From Halobacteriales archaeon QS_1_68_17 (lineage in GTDB: Archaea; Halobacteriota; Halobacteria; Halobacteriales; Haloarculaceae): a stretch of DNA of 55,310 bases. Where the stretch lies: contig PXRG01000016.1 in the NCBI GenBank assembly GCA_003021105.1, positions 1 to 55,310 of the forward strand, given 5' to 3'. The notes under the pieces are model-generated. The model was not told the origin of the DNA. It did not search any database and saw nothing but the letters and a program-made list of their open reading frames with translations. The position numbers and the translations under genes are program-made. Within the stretch, counting starts at the first letter, position 1. Each line of letters opens with the position of its first letter. This document shows, in pieces, positions 7,179-16,283 of this stretch.

Positions 7179-9253
7179 ATGTCGTCCAGCGGCCGCGACA
7201 TCTCCTCGCGGTCGAGGTGACAGGAGACGCAGTGGGCCGCCTCCCCGTCGCCCCCGGTCCCGTCGACCGCCTCCAGCGGCGGTTCCTCGGCCTCGCAGAC
7301 CTCGCCGATCTTCTGTGGACAGCGCGTGTGGAACGAGCAGCCACTCGGCGGGGTCCGGGCGCTCGGGACGTCGCCCTCCAGCCGGATGCGGTCGGTGTCG
7401 TCGTCCGGATCCAGCGAGGGGATGCTCGACAGCAGCGACCGGGTGTAGGGGTGGTACGGCGGCTCGAACACGTCTTCGAGCGTGCCGCGCTCGACGATCT
7501 TGCCGAGGTACATGATCGCCAGCCGGTCGCAGACCGACTCGATGACCCCCATGTCGTGGCTGATCAGCAGGTAGGAGGTGTTGTACTCCTCGCGCAGTTC
7601 CGACAGGAGGTTCAGGATGCTCGCCTGGACGCTCACGTCCAGCGACGACACCGGTTCGTCGAGTACGACCAGCGACGGGTTGGCCGCGAACGCCCGGGCG
7701 ATGGCCACCCGCTGTTGCTGGCCGCCCGACAGTTCGTGGGGGAACTTCGTCTTCAGGTCGAGACTCAGGTTCACCTGGTCGAGCAACTCCTCGACGCGCT
7801 CCTCGCGGGCCGGCTCGTCCAGGTCGGTGAACAGCCGCAACGGCCGCGGGACGATCTCGTTCACGGTCTTCCGGGGGTTCAGGCTGGCCTCGGGGTCCTG
7901 GAAGATGATCTGGCACTCGGAGCGGAACTCCCGGCGCTGGGCCTTCGACATCGACGCCAGGTCGGTTCCCCGGAAGGTGATCCGGCCGGTCGTCGGGTCG
8001 TGCAACCGCAACAGCGTCCGCCCGAGCGTGCTCTTCCCGCATCCCGACTCCCCGACCAGGCCCACGGTCTCGCCCTCGCGGATCGTCAGGCTGACGTCGC
8101 GGACCGCCCGCACCGGCTGGTGGTCGCCGAGGAGGTTGCGCAGGAACGCCCCCTCGTCGTAGTGTTTGACCAGGTTCTCGATCGAGAGGATGACGTCGCC
8201 GGGGGTCGACGACCGCCGTGTCGCGGTGCCGGTCTCGATCGGGTCCGCGACCGCGGTCTCCCAGCGGCGACACCGCGTCTGGTGTGTCGGCGACACGGTC
8301 TCGACGTCGATATCGCCCGACCGGCACTCCTCGGTAGCGAACGCACACCGGTCGGCGAAGATGCAGCCGTCCGGGATCGACCCGAGTTCCGGGATCTGGC
8401 CCGGGATCGCCCGCAGTTCCTTGTTCTTGTCGAGTTCGGGCGTCGTCGCCAGCAGCGCCTGGGTGTAGGGGTTTGCCGGCTCCTCGAACACCTCCCGGAC
8501 GGTGCCTTTCTCCATCATCTCGCCGGCGTAGAGGATGTTCACGCGGTCTGCGATCTGTGCGATCACGCCGAGGTTGTGGGTGATCAGGACGATCCCCACG
8601 TCGTACTCGGCTTTCAGCTCCTCGATCAGGTCGAGCAGTTTCGCCTGCGTCGTCACGTCGAGCCCGGTCGTCGGCTCGTCCAGGATCAGCAACTCCGGGT
8701 TACAGGAGAGCCCGACCGCGATCAGCGCGCGCTGTTGCTGGCCGCCCGACAGTTCGTTCGGGTAGCGGTCGACCATCCCCTCGGGGTCCGGGATGTTCAC
8801 CTGGTGGAGCACCTCGTAGACCCGCTCCATCGCCGCCGCGTTCCCCGAGACGTCCTGGTGGAGTTCGACGGTCTCTTTGATCTGTTCGCCGATGGTCAGG
8901 CTCGGGTTCAGCGCCCGCGAGGCGTTCTGGGCGACGTGGGCTATCTCATTGCCCCTGAGCGACTGGAGTTCCCGCCGCGACATCCCGAGCAGGTCCCGGC
9001 CCTTGAACCGGATCTCGCCCGACGGGACCCGCGCGTTGCTGTCGAGGTAGCGGACGATCGCCAGCGCCAGGGTGCTCTTGCCGCTGCCGGACTCGCCGGC
9101 GATCCCCAGCGTCTCGCCCGTCTCGACCGAGATGGAAACGTCCCGGAGCGCCCGGATCGTCCCGCCGGGGACAGCGAACTCGACGTTCAGTCCGTCGACC
9201 GAGAGCAGGCGGTCGCCCTGGGACGACCGGCGGTCGAAGTCCTGTCGGCTCAT
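7175..9253 (-). CDS. Peptide-type ABC transporter ATP-binding protein, two ATPase domains fused
   Basis: This 692-residue protein joins the DppD-like and DppF-like ATPases in one chain. Domain 1 has Walker A GESGSGKST, signature LSGGQQQR, Walker B LLILDEP, and a Cys-containing oligopeptide-transporter C-terminal module (CIFADRCAFATEEC). Domain 2 repeats these with GESGCGKST, LSGGQQQR, VVLDEP and a second module (CSFHTRCPQ, then CVSC). It would energise uptake through the two permeases encoded just upstream; its start overlaps the end of the second permease gene. Start 9253 (MSRQDF) was chosen because the longer open frame is only a shadow of that permease gene. Confidence 0.92.
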   Translation of the reverse strand: MSRQDFDRRSSQGDRLLSVDGLNVEFAVPGGTIRALRDVSISVETGETLGIAGESGSGKSTLALAIVRYLDSNARVPSGEIRFKGRDLLGMSRRELQSLRGNEIAHVAQNASRALNPSLTIGEQIKETVELHQDVSGNAAAMERVYEVLHQVNIPDPEGMVDRYPNELSGGQQQRALIAVGLSCNPELLILDEPTTGLDVTTQAKLLDLIEELKAEYDVGIVLITHNLGVIAQIADRVNILYAGEMMEKGTVREVFEEPANPYTQALLATTPELDKNKELRAIPGQIPELGSIPDGCIFADRCAFATEECRSGDIDVETVSPTHQTRCRRWETAVADPIETGTATRRSSTPGDVILSIENLVKHYDEGAFLRNLLGDHQPVRAVRDVSLTIREGETVGLVGESGCGKSTLGRTLLRLHDPTTGRITFRGTDLASMSKAQRREFRSECQIIFQDPEASLNPRKTVNEIVPRPLRLFTDLDEPAREERVEELLDQVNLSLDLKTKFPHELSGGQQQRVAIARAFAANPSLVVLDEPVSSLDVSVQASILNLLSELREEYNTSYLLISHDMGVIESVCDRLAIMYLGKIVERGTLEDVFEPPYHPYTRSLLSSIPSLDPDDDTDRIRLEGDVPSARTPPSGCSFHTRCPQKIGEVCEAEEPPLEAVDGTGGDGEAAHCVSCHLDREEMSRPLDDI

Positions 9254-10134
9254 AGGTTGTCCTCCGTCGCCCGCGGATCGAGCACGTCGCGCAGCCCGTC
9301 CCCGAGCACGTTCGTCGACATGATCGTCACCAGCAAGGCGAGGCTCGGCCACAGCAGGAACCACGGCGTCTGGTAGATGTGGAGCCGCGCGGTGGCGATC
9401 ATGTACCCCCAGTCGGCGTGGGGCGGGCCGGTGCCGAGCCCCAGGAACGACAGCGAGGTCCCGACGAGGATGGCGTAGCCGACGCGGATCGACCCCTCGA
9501 TGATGATCGGCGCGGTCACGTTCGGCAGGATCTCCTTGAACAGGATGTGCGTCGTCGACTCCCCGCGGGCCTTGGCCGCCAGGACGTACGGTTCCTCGCT
9601 GACCGAGAGGGTCGCAGAGCGGGTGACCCGCGCGATCCGCGGGATGAACACCGCCCCGACGGCGACGATCACGTTGAAGATGTTCGAGGGGAGCGCGACG
9701 AGGATCAACACGCCCAGCAACAGGACCGGAACGCTCATCACGATGTCCATCAGCCGCATCAGGACCTCGTCGATCCGGCCTTTCGCGTAGCCGGCGATCA
9801 GCCCGATCGGGACGCCCAGCGCCAGCGAGACGCCGGTCGCGCCGAACCCGAGCAGTAGGCTGCTCTGGCCGCCGACGATCACCCGCGAGAGCAGGTCGCG
9901 CCCGAGGTTGTCGGTCCCGAGGGGATACGTGCCGCCCGGTCCGGCGTACCGGTTGGCCACGTCCGTCGTCAGGGAGTCGTGCGGGGCGATCGTCTCGCCC
10001 AGCGCGGTGACGATCACGATCGGGATCAGCACCGCCAGCGAGATCGCCACCTTCCGGTTCGTGAGCAGTCGCCGGACGATGTCCGGAATCTCGATGCCGC
10101 CGAACGTGGATGTGGTGTCTTCCGTCGCCATCAT
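9250..10134 (-). CDS. Peptide-type ABC transporter permease (DppC-like)
   Basis: This 294-residue inner-membrane permease has an N-terminal helix (VAISLAVLIPIVIVTALG), then a DppC-type extracytoplasmic segment PLGTDNLGRDLLSRVI, and a C-terminal block of helices. The ATPase-contact loop is EPYVLAAKARGESTTHILFK, the EAA motif. ATG 10134 overlaps the stop of dppB-like as ATGA, and its own end overlaps the ATPase start, so the three genes form one tightly coupled operon. The substrate is unknown; this class also carries opines, nickel and amino-acid derivatives. Confidence 0.92.
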   Translation of the reverse strand: MMATEDTTSTFGGIEIPDIVRRLLTNRKVAISLAVLIPIVIVTALGETIAPHDSLTTDVANRYAGPGGTYPLGTDNLGRDLLSRVIVGGQSSLLLGFGATGVSLALGVPIGLIAGYAKGRIDEVLMRLMDIVMSVPVLLLGVLILVALPSNIFNVIVAVGAVFIPRIARVTRSATLSVSEEPYVLAAKARGESTTHILFKEILPNVTAPIIIEGSIRVGYAILVGTSLSFLGLGTGPPHADWGYMIATARLHIYQTPWFLLWPSLALLVTIMSTNVLGDGLRDVLDPRATEDNL

Positions 10135-11087
10135 TGCTCACCCAGTTGGATCCGCGGATCGAGGTACGTGTAGACGATGTCGGCCAGCAGGTTGGCGAAG
10201 ATGAACGCCGCCGTGGGCACGAGGATGCCCGCCTGGATAACCGGCAGGTCGCGCTCGCTGATCGCCTGGACGATCAGCCGTCCCATCCCCGGATACGAGA
10301 AGATCTCCTCGACGATCACCACGCTCCCCATCATCCAGCCGAAGTTGATCGCCAGGACGGTCACGGTCGGCAGGAGTCCGTTGCGCAACGCGTGTTTCGC
10401 CAGCACGCTCCGCTCCGTGAGTCCCTTGAGCCGGGCGGTCCTGATGTAGTCGGATTCGAGCGTTTCGATCATCGACGAGCGGGTCTGGCGGAGCACGTAC
10501 GCGAAGATGATCACGTTCAGCGACACCGCCGGTAAGATGAGGTGGCGCAACCAGGGGACGAACCCCTCGCTGAACGGGACGAACCCGCCGGTCGGGAACA
10601 GATCGAGCGGCGGCGTCGTCAGAAACAGCAAGAGCAGGGACGCGCTGACGAACGACGGGATGCTCACGCCCACGTACGAGACGCTCGTTATCAGCGTGTC
10701 CACGATCGTATCCCGGTCGGCGGCCGCGATCACCCCCAGCGGGATGGCGATGACGATCGAGAGCAACATGGCGAACAGCGCCAGCTGGAGCGTCCGCGCC
10801 AGCCGCGGCGCGATCAGGTCCACGACGGGCTGGTCGGAGACGAGGCTCTGTCCCCAGTCGAGGGTGAACGTGCCGACGACGAAATCCAGGTAGCGAACGT
10901 GCAACGGCCGGTTCAGCCCCATCTCCTCTCTGACCTGCTGGACCGACTCCTCGGTCTGCTGGGTCCCGAGGATGATCTCCGCCGCCGATCCCGGCAGGGC
11001 CATCGTCATGCCGAACACCAGGCTCGACACGATAAACAGCGACAGGAACGCGATGACGACGCGCTTGGCCAGGTATAGCGTATTCAT
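10131..11087 (-). CDS. Peptide-type ABC transporter permease (DppB-like)
   Basis: This 318-residue permease is the first gene of the transporter operon. It starts MNTLYLAKRVVIAFLSLF, the usual DppB signal-anchor helix, followed by an extracytoplasmic segment with MGLNRPLHVRYLDFV and GQSLVSDQPV. The EAA-type loop is SDYIRTARLKGLTERSVLAK. Start 11087 fits the family; the longer open frame to 11360 adds unlikely Arg/Pro-rich sequence. A GTTATTAC box lies about 35-40 bases upstream on the minus strand. No binding-protein gene is adjacent; the nearest candidate is at 50119. Confidence 0.92.
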   Translation of the reverse strand: MNTLYLAKRVVIAFLSLFIVSSLVFGMTMALPGSAAEIILGTQQTEESVQQVREEMGLNRPLHVRYLDFVVGTFTLDWGQSLVSDQPVVDLIAPRLARTLQLALFAMLLSIVIAIPLGVIAAADRDTIVDTLITSVSYVGVSIPSFVSASLLLLFLTTPPLDLFPTGGFVPFSEGFVPWLRHLILPAVSLNVIIFAYVLRQTRSSMIETLESDYIRTARLKGLTERSVLAKHALRNGLLPTVTVLAINFGWMMGSVVIVEEIFSYPGMGRLIVQAISERDLPVIQAGILVPTAAFIFANLLADIVYTYLDPRIQLGEQ

Positions 11088-11565
11088 GCTGTGGACTCCT
11101 GTTCGAGTTACCCTGACGTACGACAGGTAATAACATCCCGGTTTCGCGGGACGGGCACTCGTCCCCGGGGTGGCGATTCCGCCCCGGGGGACCGACGTGC
11201 CGCCCGTACCGGGCACGCTGGGCGGGCGGCCGGCGAACCGGCGGCATCCACGCCGGGACCGCCGAGTAGCCGGCGCTCTCCGGTCGCTGACGCGGTCCCG
11301 GGGGACGCCGACGGTTCCCGCGACGGACCCACGGTACTCCTCCCGAACGCGGTACGCCACCCGAACGGTCGGACAGCCGCGATACCATCCACCGTGTAGC
11401 CGAGACGCATGCCTCTGTATGCCAAAGAAACGTACATAAACGTTGGTGGTGATAGCAGCCGGTCGCGGCCGGGACCGGGAGAGGCATCCGGGATTCCGGG
11501 GCGGAACGCCATTGCACGCCCGGACCGCGAGGTATCTTTATGCCGGTGTGGTCGGTGGATCGAAT

Positions 11566-12534
11566 ATGCAGTACACGGTGGCGATTACCGACCACATATT
11601 CGCCGACACCGACCTGGAAGAGCGGTTGCTGGCGGAGGCGGGGGCCGCGGTGCGACACATAGACGCCGACGGGGCCGACGAGGTCGTCGCGGGCGCGGCC
11701 GACGCGGACGCGCTGGTGGTCACGAGGGCCCCGGTGACCGCGGACGTGCTCGCGGCGCTCCCGGAGCTGGTCGTGGTCGCGCGCTACGGGGCCGGCTACG
11801 ACAACGTCGACATCGACGCCGCCACGGACCGCGGCGTGGCGGTCGTCAACGCACCGGACTACTGCGTCGACGAGGTAGCCACGCACACGGTGGCGCTGTT
11901 GCTGGCCTGTGACCGCCGGCTCCGCCAGTACGACAGTCAGGTCAGAGTTGGCGAGTGGGACTGGCGCGCACAGCCGGACGTGACCCGGTTCGGGGACGCG
12001 ACGCTCGGGCTCGTCGGGTTCGGCGCGGTGGGCCGGGCGGTCGCCGAGCGCGTCCGCGGGTTCGGCGTCGACGTGCTCGCCTGTAGCGCGAGCGCGACCG
12101 ACGCGGAGATCCGCGAGTACGGCGCCGAACCGGCCGACCTCGACGCCCTGCTCGACGGGGCGGACTACGTGTCGCTCCACCGGGCGCTGACCGACGAGAA
12201 CCGCTACCTGATCGACGCGGCGGCGCTGTCGCGGATGCACGAGGACGCGGTGCTGATAAACACCGCACGCGGCGGCCTCGTCGATCAGGACGCGCTCGTC
12301 GAGGCGCTGACCGCGGGCGAGATCGCGATGGCCGGCCTCGACGTTCTCGACCCGGAACCCCCGGACACGGACGACCCGTTGCTCGCGCTCGATGGGGTCG
12401 TCGTAACGCCCCACGCCGCCTGGTACTCCCGGACGGCCGTCGAAGAACTCAAGCGGACCGTGGCGACGGACGTGGCGCGTGCCCTCCGGGGCGAGCGGCC
12501 CCACAACCTCGTCAACCCGGCGGCCCTGGAGTGA
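11566..12534 (+). CDS. D-isomer-specific 2-hydroxyacid dehydrogenase (C-terminal-binding-protein type)
   Basis: This 322-residue enzyme would interconvert a 2-oxoacid and a D-2-hydroxyacid with NAD(H). The nucleotide site is GLVGFGAVGRAV in the middle of the chain. The catalytic Arg lies in NTARGGLVD, the Glu in LDVLDPEPP and the His in VTPHAAWYS, in the standard order. The N-terminal lid domain has VARYGAGYDNVDIDAAT. ATG 11566 has a CTTTATG box about 27 bases upstream. It begins a plus-strand series with the enolase-superfamily and aminotransferase genes, suggesting breakdown of a hydroxy or amino acid. Confidence 0.9.
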   Translation: MQYTVAITDHIFADTDLEERLLAEAGAAVRHIDADGADEVVAGAADADALVVTRAPVTADVLAALPELVVVARYGAGYDNVDIDAATDRGVAVVNAPDYCVDEVATHTVALLLACDRRLRQYDSQVRVGEWDWRAQPDVTRFGDATLGLVGFGAVGRAVAERVRGFGVDVLACSASATDAEIREYGAEPADLDALLDGADYVSLHRALTDENRYLIDAAALSRMHEDAVLINTARGGLVDQDALVEALTAGEIAMAGLDVLDPEPPDTDDPLLALDGVVVTPHAAWYSRTAVEELKRTVATDVARALRGERPHNLVNPAALE

Positions 12535-12585
12535 CGCCGGGACGGGCAGGGAAAGGGTTATCGACGCCCTCCCCATGGTGGGCGC

Positions 12586-13707
12586 ATGGAACTCCGAACG
12601 GTCGAGGCGATCCCCGTCGAGGTCGGCGTCCGGCCGCTGGACGAGCGGGGCGGGATCGCGCCCTACCGGTACGGCCACGGCACCGTCGAGTCGTCGGCCC
12701 GGATGCTCGTGCGCGTCGAGACCGCCGACGGGACCGCCGGCTGGGGCGAACTGAACCCGCCCCTCTCGCCGGCGGCGACGAAGGCGGTCATCGAGACCGA
12801 CGTCGCCGACGCCGTCGTCGGGCGGCAGGTCTGGGAAACCGGGGCCGTCGGCCGCGAGTTCGACTGGGTCGACCCGTACATGCCGAACAACCCGGCGCTG
12901 GGCGCGGTCGAGATGGCGATGTGGGACGCCTACGGGCGGGCGATCGGCCAGCCGGTCCACCGGCTGCTCGGCGGGAAGTGCCGGGAGACGGTCCCGTTCG
13001 CGGCCTGCCTGGGCATCCTCGACCCCGAGCGGGCCCGGGAGAAGGCGCGCGAACTCCGCGCGATGGGGTTCTCGACGCTCAAGCTCAAGGGCGGCCGCGA
13101 CTGGCGGGATGACGTCGAACGACTCCGGGCGGTCCACGGGGTCGTGGGCGACGAGATGGACCTGCGGATCGATCCGAACCAGAACTGGTCGGTCGGGGAG
13201 ACGCTCCAGGCGGTCGCCCGGCTGGAGACGGCTGGCGTCGACCTCCAGTACGTCGAACAGCCGATAGCGGTCGGGCAGCCCCGCGCCCTTGCGAGCCTGC
13301 GCTCGCGGCTCCGGACGCCCGTCGCGGTCAACGAGGACGCCTACGTCCCGGACAGGCTCGACGCGCTCGTGGACGCCGACGCCGTCGACGCCGCCGTCGT
13401 CGACCTGGTGCCGGCGGGCGGGCTCGGCGGGCTGGCGCGGCTCGCCCCGCTCGCCGCGGCGCGGGGCGTCTCACTGACCCACCACAACAGCTTCGACTTC
13501 GGGATCAAGACCGCCGCGGTCGTCCACGCGGTCGCCAGCACGCCCGCCTACGACCTGCCGCCGGACACCACCTACTACGCGCTGGCCGACCGGCTGATCG
13601 CCGACCCGTTCGCGTTCGCGGACGGCGCGCTGTCCGTGCCCGACGACCCGGGGCTGGGCGTGACGGTCGACCGCGAGGCGGTCGAGCGACACCGCGTGTC
13701 GCTCTGA
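12586..13707 (+). CDS. Enolase-superfamily enzyme (mandelate racemase/muconate lactonizing type)
   Basis: This 373-residue enzyme has the capping domain and barrel of the MLE/MR group. The first catalytic lysine pair is KLKGG; metal ligands fall in DLRIDPNQNW, YVEQPI and AVNEDAYV; a basic HH pair (THHNSFDFG) sits near the end of the barrel. These features suit racemisation, dehydration or cycloisomerisation of a carboxylate; which one cannot be settled from sequence. ATG 12586 has a GGTTATC box about 28 bases upstream. The 51-bp gap from the upstream gene suggests a shared role but a separate promoter. Confidence 0.87.
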   Translation: MELRTVEAIPVEVGVRPLDERGGIAPYRYGHGTVESSARMLVRVETADGTAGWGELNPPLSPAATKAVIETDVADAVVGRQVWETGAVGREFDWVDPYMPNNPALGAVEMAMWDAYGRAIGQPVHRLLGGKCRETVPFAACLGILDPERAREKARELRAMGFSTLKLKGGRDWRDDVERLRAVHGVVGDEMDLRIDPNQNWSVGETLQAVARLETAGVDLQYVEQPIAVGQPRALASLRSRLRTPVAVNEDAYVPDRLDALVDADAVDAAVVDLVPAGGLGGLARLAPLAAARGVSLTHHNSFDFGIKTAAVVHAVASTPAYDLPPDTTYYALADRLIADPFAFADGALSVPDDPGLGVTVDREAVERHRVSL

Positions 13708-13747
13708 GGGGGGAAAGGTTCATCTGCCCGCGGCCGGACGAGGGGGT

Positions 13748-14896
13748 ATGTCGCAGGCGTTCGCGCCGTGGGTAGCCGCGGTCGAGCCGAGCGAGACCGC
13801 CCGGATGGCCGACATCGCCGCCCGCCTCCGGGACGACGGGGTCGACGTGATCGATCTGAGCACGGCCGACCCGGACTTCGCCACGCCCGAACACGTCAGG
13901 GACGCGGCGACCGCGGCCCTCGACGCCGGCGAGACGGGCTACCCGCCGACGCCGGGCACGGCCGAGTTGCGGGCGGCGGTCGCCCGGAAGCTCTCCGCCG
14001 AGAACGACGTTCCGACCGATCCCGAGGAGGTGTACGTCACCCCCGGCTCGAAGTACGCGCTGCTGGAAGCGATCGCGACGATCGTCCGCCCCGGCGACGA
14101 GGTCGTCGTCCCGGACCCGGCCTGGGTCTCCTACGAGCCGATGGTGAAAATCGCCGGCGGGTCGGTCCGCCGGCTCCGGACGGCCCGGGACGACGGGTTC
14201 GTCCCGACGGCCGAGGGACTCGCCGACGCGGTCGACGACGACACGCGCCTCCTGATCCTGAACACCCCGGCGAACCCGACCGGTGCCGTGTTCTCGCCGG
14301 CCGACCTCCGGGCAGTCCGGGACGCGGCCGTCGCCCACGACTGCTGGGTGGTCGCCGACGAGGTCTACGAGCGGATCGTCTTCGACGGCGAGCACCGCTC
14401 GGTCGCCGCGTACCCGGGGATGGCAGCGCGGACCGTCACGGTCGGCGGCTTCTCGAAGGGGTACGCGATGGCCGGCTGGCGGGTGGGCTACCTGACCGGG
14501 CCGCCGTCGCTGCTCGACGCCGTGGGCAGGCTCCAGAGCCACTCGGTGACCAGCACCGCCATCTTCGCCCAGCGCGGTGCCGCGGCGGCGCTCGACGGGC
14601 CGGCGGAGCCGTTCGAGCGGATGGTCGACGCCTACGAGACGCGCCGCGACGCCCTCGTCGACCGGCTCCGGGACGCGGGCGTCGACGTCCACCCGCCGGC
14701 TGGCGGGCTGAGCGCCTTCGTCCCGGTCGGCGGCGCAGACGACGTGGCGCTGTGCGAACGCCTCCTCGAAGACGACCACGTCGCCCTGACCCCCGGCACC
14801 CCGTTCGGCCGCGAGGGGTACGTGCGGGTCTGCCTGACCGCCGACCGCGAGCGGATCGTCGCGGGACTCGACGCGCTCCTCGACCGGCTGGACTGA
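13748..14896 (+). CDS. PLP-dependent aminotransferase, class I/II
   Basis: This 382-residue fold-type I aminotransferase has TPGSKYALLEAI early, NTPANPTGAVFS, the VVADEVYERIVF segment that carries the cofactor-binding Asp and Tyr, and the PLP lysine in GGFSKGYAMAGWRVGY. The end has the substrate Arg in YVRVCLT. It resembles archaeal aspartate/aromatic-type aminotransferases. It would move an amino group between an amino acid and a 2-oxoacid in the cytoplasm. It follows the enolase-superfamily gene by 40 bases and converges on the M20 peptidase gene. Confidence 0.9.
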   Translation: MSQAFAPWVAAVEPSETARMADIAARLRDDGVDVIDLSTADPDFATPEHVRDAATAALDAGETGYPPTPGTAELRAAVARKLSAENDVPTDPEEVYVTPGSKYALLEAIATIVRPGDEVVVPDPAWVSYEPMVKIAGGSVRRLRTARDDGFVPTAEGLADAVDDDTRLLILNTPANPTGAVFSPADLRAVRDAAVAHDCWVVADEVYERIVFDGEHRSVAAYPGMAARTVTVGGFSKGYAMAGWRVGYLTGPPSLLDAVGRLQSHSVTSTAIFAQRGAAAALDGPAEPFERMVDAYETRRDALVDRLRDAGVDVHPPAGGLSAFVPVGGADDVALCERLLEDDHVALTPGTPFGREGYVRVCLTADRERIVAGLDALLDRLD

Positions 14897-14916
14897 CCGC
14901 GACGGCCGGCAATCGC

Positions 14917-15057
14917 TCGAATGCGCCTCGGCGTTCGGTCCCCGACGAACCGCTCTGCGCGCTCGGCGTTCGGTCCCTGACGGATCGTCGAATACGCCTC
15001 GTCGTTCGGCACTCGAAAACCGTTCGAATGCGTTTCGGCGTTCAATCGCCGAAGAAT
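14917..15057. repeat. Degenerate tandem repeat, four units of 34-37 bp
   Basis: Units begin near 14917, 14954, 14988 and 15024, with the common core TCGAATGCGCCTCGGCGTTC. The last unit runs into the 3' end of the convergent M20 peptidase gene (stop at 15042). The array fills the gap between two convergent genes. No coding potential is seen. Confidence 0.6.
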
Positions 15058-16190
15058 CGCTCGATGGTCCGCTCGTAGACGCGGGTCGCGGTCCGGAGGT
15101 CGGCGGCGCGGATCGACTCGTCGGGCGAGTGGGCGTCGTCGATGTTCCCGGGGCCGAACAGCACCGTCGGAATCCCGCCGTCGTAGATCAGGTGGGGCGT
15201 GTCGGCACCGTAGTTGCAGCCGAACGGCTCGACGGGGCGGCCGCGGTCGGCGGCGGCCCCCTCGACGGCGGCGACGATCGGTTCGTCGGGCGGTATCTCG
15301 GCCCCGCGGGTGAACTGTATCCGGTCGAACGCGACCGTCGCCGGGTCGCCGTCGATCGAGACGCCGGCCAGCGCCTCCCGAAGCCGGCGCTCGAACGGCT
15401 CCGGGTCGACGGGGCCGGGGTGGAACCGCCAGTCGACCACGACCGACGCCCTGGCCGGGATCACGTTCCCGCCGGGGCCGCTGTCCAGCACCGTCGGCGT
15501 GACCGACTGGTCGTCGAGGTAGCGGTGGTCGGCCGCCCGGACCTCGTCGTCGAGCGCCCGGAGCCGGTCGAGCACCTGCCGGAGCCCCTCGATGGCGTTG
15601 GTCCCCTCGCCGGGACGGGCCGCGTGGGAACGCCGGCCCTCGACGGTGACCGTGTAGCGGACGGACCCGAAGTGGGCCAGCCCGAGCCCGAGGTCCGTCG
15701 GCTCCCCGAGGACGGCGGCGTCGGCCCGGAGGCCGCGGTCGACCAGCGCCGCCGTCCCGTCGCCGGTGCGTTCCTCGTCGACGACGTACGCGAGGATCAC
15801 CTCGCCGGGCGCGTCGTGGGTCGAGAGGTACGCCTCCGCGGCCGCGAGCTGCGCCGCGATCGCGCCCTTCATGTCCGCGGTCCCGCGGCCGTACAGTTGC
15901 CCGTCGTCCTCCCGGAGTTCGAACGGGTCGCCAGTCCACTCCGCCGGATCGGCGGGCACCACGTCCGTGTGGCCGGTCAGCAGGAGGCTCCCCCGGTCCG
16001 GGTCGCCCGCCCTGGCGACGACGTTCGGCCGCCCGGGTTCGATCTCGCGGATCTCGACGCGGAACGGGACCGGGGAGTCCTCGAACCGGTCGACGAGGTA
16101 CGCGGCGACGGCTTCCTCGTCGCCCGGGGGATTCTCGCTCGGTATCCCGACCAGTTCGCGGAGTTCGACGACTGCGTTCTCGGCGACCAT
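15042..16190 (-). CDS. M20-family metallopeptidase/deacylase (ArgE/DapE type)
   Basis: This 382-residue zinc enzyme would hydrolyse an amide bond in an N-acyl amino acid, carbamoyl amino acid or small peptide. Metal ligands are visible in order: His and Asp in LLTGHTDVVPAD, bridging Asp in YGRGTADMKG, the EE pair in VVDEERTGDG, Asp/Glu in GEPTDLG, and a C-terminal His in FGPGNIDDAHSPDE. A dimerisation domain lies between. Start ATG 16190 was preferred over GTG 16208 because a TTACT box about 25 bases upstream fits a leaderless transcript. N-carbamoyl amino acids are a tempting substrate given the hydantoinase-like genes nearby. Confidence 0.88.
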   Translation of the reverse strand: MVAENAVVELRELVGIPSENPPGDEEAVAAYLVDRFEDSPVPFRVEIREIEPGRPNVVARAGDPDRGSLLLTGHTDVVPADPAEWTGDPFELREDDGQLYGRGTADMKGAIAAQLAAAEAYLSTHDAPGEVILAYVVDEERTGDGTAALVDRGLRADAAVLGEPTDLGLGLAHFGSVRYTVTVEGRRSHAARPGEGTNAIEGLRQVLDRLRALDDEVRAADHRYLDDQSVTPTVLDSGPGGNVIPARASVVVDWRFHPGPVDPEPFERRLREALAGVSIDGDPATVAFDRIQFTRGAEIPPDEPIVAAVEGAAADRGRPVEPFGCNYGADTPHLIYDGGIPTVLFGPGNIDDAHSPDESIRAADLRTATRVYERTIERFFGD

Positions 16191-16283
16191 ACCGGACCCA
16201 CAGGACACCGACAGTAAGTTCTACCGGCGGCCGCGGCCCGGTGTGGTGCCGCGAACGCGACCCCGGAACCGTGCCGCGGACCA

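Noticed and set aside
7217-9376. 719-codon open frame on the plus strand
   Set aside because: It is the antisense shadow of the fused ABC ATPase; the minus-strand frame has full Walker and signature motifs.
10138-13137. 999-codon minus-strand open frame
   Set aside because: It spans several well-supported genes on both strands and shows no domain motifs.
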